In this document: positions 22,330 to 24,581 of the stretch, piece after piece
Numbering within the stretch: the first letter of the stretch is position 1
Layout of the letters: each line of letters starts with the position of its first letter
Assembly (NCBI GenBank): GCA_900765165.1
Contig: CAAFQR010000178.1
Location: 1 to 24,581, forward strand
Length of the DNA stretch: 24,581 bases
Origin: Veillonellaceae bacterium
GTDB taxonomy: Bacteria > Bacillota > Negativicutes > Veillonellales > Veillonellaceae
Reading direction: 5' to 3'
The notes under the pieces: generated by a model
Told to the model about the DNA's origin: nothing
The model's database searches: none
The model's input: the letters and a program-made list of their open reading frames with translations, nothing else
Translations under genes and position numbers: made by a program

Positions 22330-22981
22330 AGCCCACACCTCTCACGGTATGAATCAACTTAGGACCATCACCGGAGTCGATTTTCTTGCGCAAATCTTTA
22401 ATATATACATCTATGAGGTTTGAATAGCTTTCATAGTCGTATTCCCAAACATGGTCAAGGATTTGCTGACGCGACAACACGATGTTGGCATTGCTCATCA
22501 GATAATAGAGTAAGTCAAATTCCTTGGCAGTAAGTACTAAGGAATTACCATTTAAGGTAACGGTACGGCTTTGACTGTTAATCGTCACAGGGCCAATGCA
22601 AAGGTCGTTCTGCGCTTGGTTGTTGCTGCGGCGAGTCAAAGCGTAAATACGAGCTAACAATTCTTCAAATTCGAAAGGCTTAACCAAATAGTCATCGCCA
22701 CCGGCGTTCAAACCGGCAACTTTATCCTGTAGGCTGTCCTTCGCAGTTAAAAACAGAACCGGCGTCTTATTGCCGTCCTTGCGCATTTGCGCCAACACAG
22801 ACAAACCGTCCAGCTTCGGCATCATAATATCCATGATAACCATGTCGTAACCGGAGGTGTTCAAATAATCGAGGGCTGCTTCACCGTCAAAGCAGCTGTC
22901 AACAACCATATTTTCCACGCGGAGGCGCTTCGCAATAATGTTATTGAGCATTTCCTCATCTTCAACAAGCAAAATTTTCAT
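22307..22981 (-). CDS. OmpR/PhoB-family response regulator
   Basis: 224 residues. The receiver domain has E7, D8 (VEDEE), the phosphoacceptor D51 (VIMDIMMPKLDG), T79 (LFLTAKD) and K101 (LVKPFEFEELL). The C-terminal winged helix (about 125-222) ends with HTVRGVGYVFKVDE, the standard OmpR-type end. AGAGGAG precedes the ATG. It is the first gene of the regulator-kinase-PepSY operon. Its predicted leader is about 130 bases. TATGAA repeats 11 bases apart (23168, 23179), upstream of its promoter, have the spacing OmpR-type proteins favour, suggesting possible autoregulation. Confidence 0.95.
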   Translation of the reverse strand: MKILLVEDEEMLNNIIAKRLRVENMVVDSCFDGEAALDYLNTSGYDMVIMDIMMPKLDGLSVLAQMRKDGNKTPVLFLTAKDSLQDKVAGLNAGGDDYLVKPFEFEELLARIYALTRRSNNQAQNDLCIGPVTINSQSRTVTLNGNSLVLTAKEFDLLYYLMSNANIVLSRQQILDHVWEYDYESYSNLIDVYIKDLRKKIDSGDGPKLIHTVRGVGYVFKVDE

Positions 22982-23120
22982 AGTACATCGGAACTCCTCT
23001 CCCTTATTATTGAGCGTTCTCTATCCTCTGAAATGAAAGGCCTTCGAAGTACATTGAAAGTAATATATGTATCGTTGGCGTTATGCGCCGGATAGAGGTA
23101 GCTCGGCTATATTAATTATT

Positions 23121-23150
23121 ATTATAATAGTGAATTACTTAACTATGCAA
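23121..23150 (-). promoter_or_regulatory. Promoter of the two-component operon
   Basis: Minus-strand TTGCAT (23145-23150), an 18-base spacer and a perfect TATAAT (23121-23126). Confidence 0.65.
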
Positions 23151-23167
23151 TAAGTATAGCGGATGGG

Positions 23168-23195
23168 TATGAACTGTCTATGAAGAAATAGACAG
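23168..23195. promoter_or_regulatory. Inverted and direct repeats upstream of the two-component promoter
   Basis: CTGTCTAT (23174-23181) and ATAGACAG (23188-23195) form a perfect inverted repeat. TATGAA is also repeated directly at 23168 and 23179, one helical turn apart. Candidate regulator site. Confidence 0.4.
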
Positions 23196-23260
23196 GCGGT
23201 ATAAAATTTCTATTAACTAAATTGTGTAATTGTGTTTTTTTTGCATAGATTGGACGAAAA

Positions 23261-23277
23261 TTTGACGAAACGTCAAA
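23261..23277. promoter_or_regulatory. Perfect 7-3-7 palindrome in the divergent gap
   Basis: TTTGACGAAACGTCAAA, preceded by another GACGAAA at 23253. It lies about 270 bases before the flavoprotein promoter and 110 bases upstream of the two-component promoter. Function unknown. The rest of 23196-23458 is AT-rich and holds no gene I can support. Confidence 0.4.
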
Positions 23278-23458
23278 ATTGATAAAAATGTTATGAGAAT
23301 TAATTTCAAAATGAAACACGCTATTAACGTATATACCGAATATTTACACTGCATAATTACATAATAATACATCGAAGTTTATAAAACAAGGGATAGAATC
23401 AAGTTTTGCGAAAATTTTAGAGCTTAATTACCTAGTAATAACAAGGGAAAATGGCGTG

Positions 23459-23473
23459 TGATAATAATTATCA
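23459..23473. promoter_or_regulatory. Fur-type box
   Basis: TGATAATAATTATCA is a perfect match to the 7-1-7 Fur box of Bacillus (TGATAATnATTATCA). It ends 36 bases before the -35 of the flavoprotein promoter. The PerR box differs (TTATAATnATTATAA), so Fur is the better fit. Confidence 0.65.
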
Positions 23474-23491
23474 ACAAAAACGTCTAATTTT

Positions 23492-23505
23492 AATTATGCA
23501 TAATT
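23492..23505. promoter_or_regulatory. Palindrome next to the flavoprotein promoter
   Basis: AATTATGCATAATT, a perfect 14-base palindrome ending 4 bases before the -35 hexamer. It could be a regulator site or chance in AT-rich DNA. Confidence 0.3.
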
Positions 23506-23509
23506 GATT

Positions 23510-23539
23510 TTGGACATTAGGAAGATGAAAGTCTATAAT
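23510..23539 (+). promoter_or_regulatory. Promoter of the fumarate reductase/succinate dehydrogenase gene
   Basis: TTGGAC (23510-23515), 18 bases and TATAAT (23534-23539). The leader of about 85 bases contains the 12-base palindrome AACGGATCCGTT (23575-23586). Confidence 0.7.
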
Positions 23540-23631
23540 AAAGAAACAAGCTATGGGATATGATGGATACGGTAAACGGATCCGTTGTAACGAACTCTGT
23601 AGGTAGTAGGTACAAGTTTAGGAGGTTAATT

Positions 23632-24581
23632 ATGGAACAGTTTGATGTTCTGGTAGTAGGCAGCGGCGGCGCAGGTCAGCGTGCAGCTTTGGAAGCAGCC
23701 CATCAAGAAGGTTTGCGTGTTGCTCTTATTACGAAGATTTTCCCGAGTCGTTCGGCTACGGCTATGGCTCAGGGCGGTATTAACGGTGTACTTAACAATG
23801 TGGCAAAAGAAGATACTATCGAAGATCACATTTTCGATACTGTAAAAGGTAGTGACTACTTGGGTGACCAGGACGCTATTGAATTCTTCATCAACCGTTG
23901 CCCTGAATGTATTAAAGAATTGGATTACTTCGGTGTTCCGTTCTCTCGTACTAACGAAAACAAAATCGCTCAGCGTAACTTCGGTGGTCAGGCTTACCCG
24001 CGTACTTGCTACAGTGCGGATAAAACCGGTCATGTAATTATGCATACCTTATATGAACAGTGCTTGAAACAGAACGTTCATTTCTTGCAGGACTGGTACT
24101 TGCTCGACATCGTTAAAGCTGACGACGGCTCTGTAGGCGGTGTTGTTGCTTGGAACATGAAGGAAGGTAAAGTAGAACAGATCGCTGCAACTGCAGTTGT
24201 AATTGCAACTGGTGGTGCTGGTCGTATGTTCTGGACTCGTACTTCCAACCCGTACCTTTCCACTGGTGACGGCATGGCTGCTTGCTTCCGTGCAGGTTGC
24301 GCATTGAAAGACCCGGAAATGGTTCAGTTCCATCCGACTGGCCTTGGTAAAACCGGTATCTTGATGTCTGAAGCCGTACGTGGTGAAGGCGGTTACTTGC
24401 TTAACAATAAAGGCGAACGTTTCATGGCTAACTACGCACCGAGCAAAATGGAATTAGCTCCGCGTGACGTTGTTGCTAAAGCTATCGAAACTGAAATCGC
24501 TGAAGGTCGTGGCTTCGGTAAAGGCCTTGACGCTTACGTTGTAGCTGACGTACGTCACTTGCCGAAAGAAGTTATCCTTGA
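23632..24581 (+). CDS. Fumarate reductase/succinate dehydrogenase flavoprotein subunit, N-terminal part, lacking the FAD-linking histidine
   Basis: The first 316 residues; the gene runs off the window. AGGAGG lies 6 bases before the ATG. The FAD dinucleotide fold is VVGSGGAG (8-15). Active-site regions are AQGGINGV (46-53), VQFHPTGL (231-238) and SEAVRGEGGYL (246-256), then MELAPRDVVAKAI, all as in FrdA/SdhA. These subunits interconvert fumarate and succinate, facing the cytoplasm as part of a membrane complex with iron-sulfur and anchor subunits. Family members normally read RSHT at the covalent FAD site; here it is RSAT (A42), so FAD would be bound non-covalently. Codon use (GCT, GGT, CGT) suggests high expression, fitting succinate/fumarate metabolism. 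L-aspartate oxidase is an alternative, but the GVPFSRTNENKIAQRNFGG segment favours FrdA. Confidence 0.88.
   Translation, partial: MEQFDVLVVGSGGAGQRAALEAAHQEGLRVALITKIFPSRSATAMAQGGINGVLNNVAKEDTIEDHIFDTVKGSDYLGDQDAIEFFINRCPECIKELDYFGVPFSRTNENKIAQRNFGGQAYPRTCYSADKTGHVIMHTLYEQCLKQNVHFLQDWYLLDIVKADDGSVGGVVAWNMKEGKVEQIAATAVVIATGGAGRMFWTRTSNPYLSTGDGMAACFRAGCALKDPEMVQFHPTGLGKTGILMSEAVRGEGGYLLNNKGERFMANYAPSKMELAPRDVVAKAIETEIAEGRGFGKGLDAYVVADVRHLPKEVIL

Noticed and set aside
23468..23476. TTATCAACA resembling a DnaA box.
   Set aside because: A single imperfect match overlapping the Fur-type palindrome. No cluster of boxes and no replication-origin genes nearby.
23626..24045. Minus-strand open frame of 139 codons opposite the flavoprotein gene.
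   Set aside because: It lies opposite a motif-rich flavoprotein N-terminus and would cross its ribosome site. It is a shadow.

Overview
The window looks like core chromosome of a diderm Firmicute, most likely a Negativicute (Veillonella/Megasphaera/Negativicoccus relatives). That placement is inference. It rests on a Firmicutes-type SRP RNA–dnaX–ybaB–recR–bofA cluster, LL-diaminopimelate aminotransferase, a QueT-type queuosine-precursor transporter, a preQ1-I riboswitch, an OhrR/MgrA-type MarR protein and a fumarate reductase/succinate dehydrogenase flavoprotein. Base composition is near 50% GC, with AT-rich intergenic gaps. Several promoters are of the extended -10 type (TGnTATAAT). I see no insertion sequence, phage gene, CRISPR array or tRNA.

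Layout. Positions 1-395 (-) hold the start of a Na+:alanine/glycine symporter. Positions 593-8059 (+) hold the SRP RNA with its own promoter and terminator, then a tight replication/repair run: dnaX, ybaB, recR, a BofA-family membrane protein, a UvrD-like helicase with a DEDDh exonuclease nested inside it, and an RluA-type pseudouridine synthase. Positions 8288-9655 (-) encode an NCS2 purine permease. Positions 9854-13511 (+) encode an Rrf2 regulator, an OhrR-like regulator behind two palindromic operators, an MFS efflux pump and a fused MsrA-MsrB. This stretch has a redox and stress flavour. Positions 13881-15368 (+) encode a strongly codon-biased aldehyde dehydrogenase.

Positions 15575-17265 (-) form a queuosine operon: extended -10 promoter, preQ1-I riboswitch with terminator, queT, a hairpin, queD, queE. 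dapL follows at 17276-18508 (-). Positions 18951-19742 (+) encode a DeoR-family regulator. Positions 19937-20127 (-) can fold into a structured RNA ending in an intrinsic terminator; I cannot assign it to a family. Positions 20183-22981 (-) are a two-component operon: response regulator, histidine kinase and a membrane-anchored PepSY-like protein. A 650-base AT-rich gap with several palindromes, including a perfect 7-1-7 Fur-type box, precedes a fumarate reductase/succinate dehydrogenase flavoprotein gene at 23632. That gene runs off the window and has alanine where the FAD-linking histidine normally sits.

Best leads: the helicase with the nested exonuclease, the flavoprotein without its FAD histidine and the Fur-type box upstream, the unassigned structured RNA, and the OhrR-like protein whose redox cysteine position is serine.
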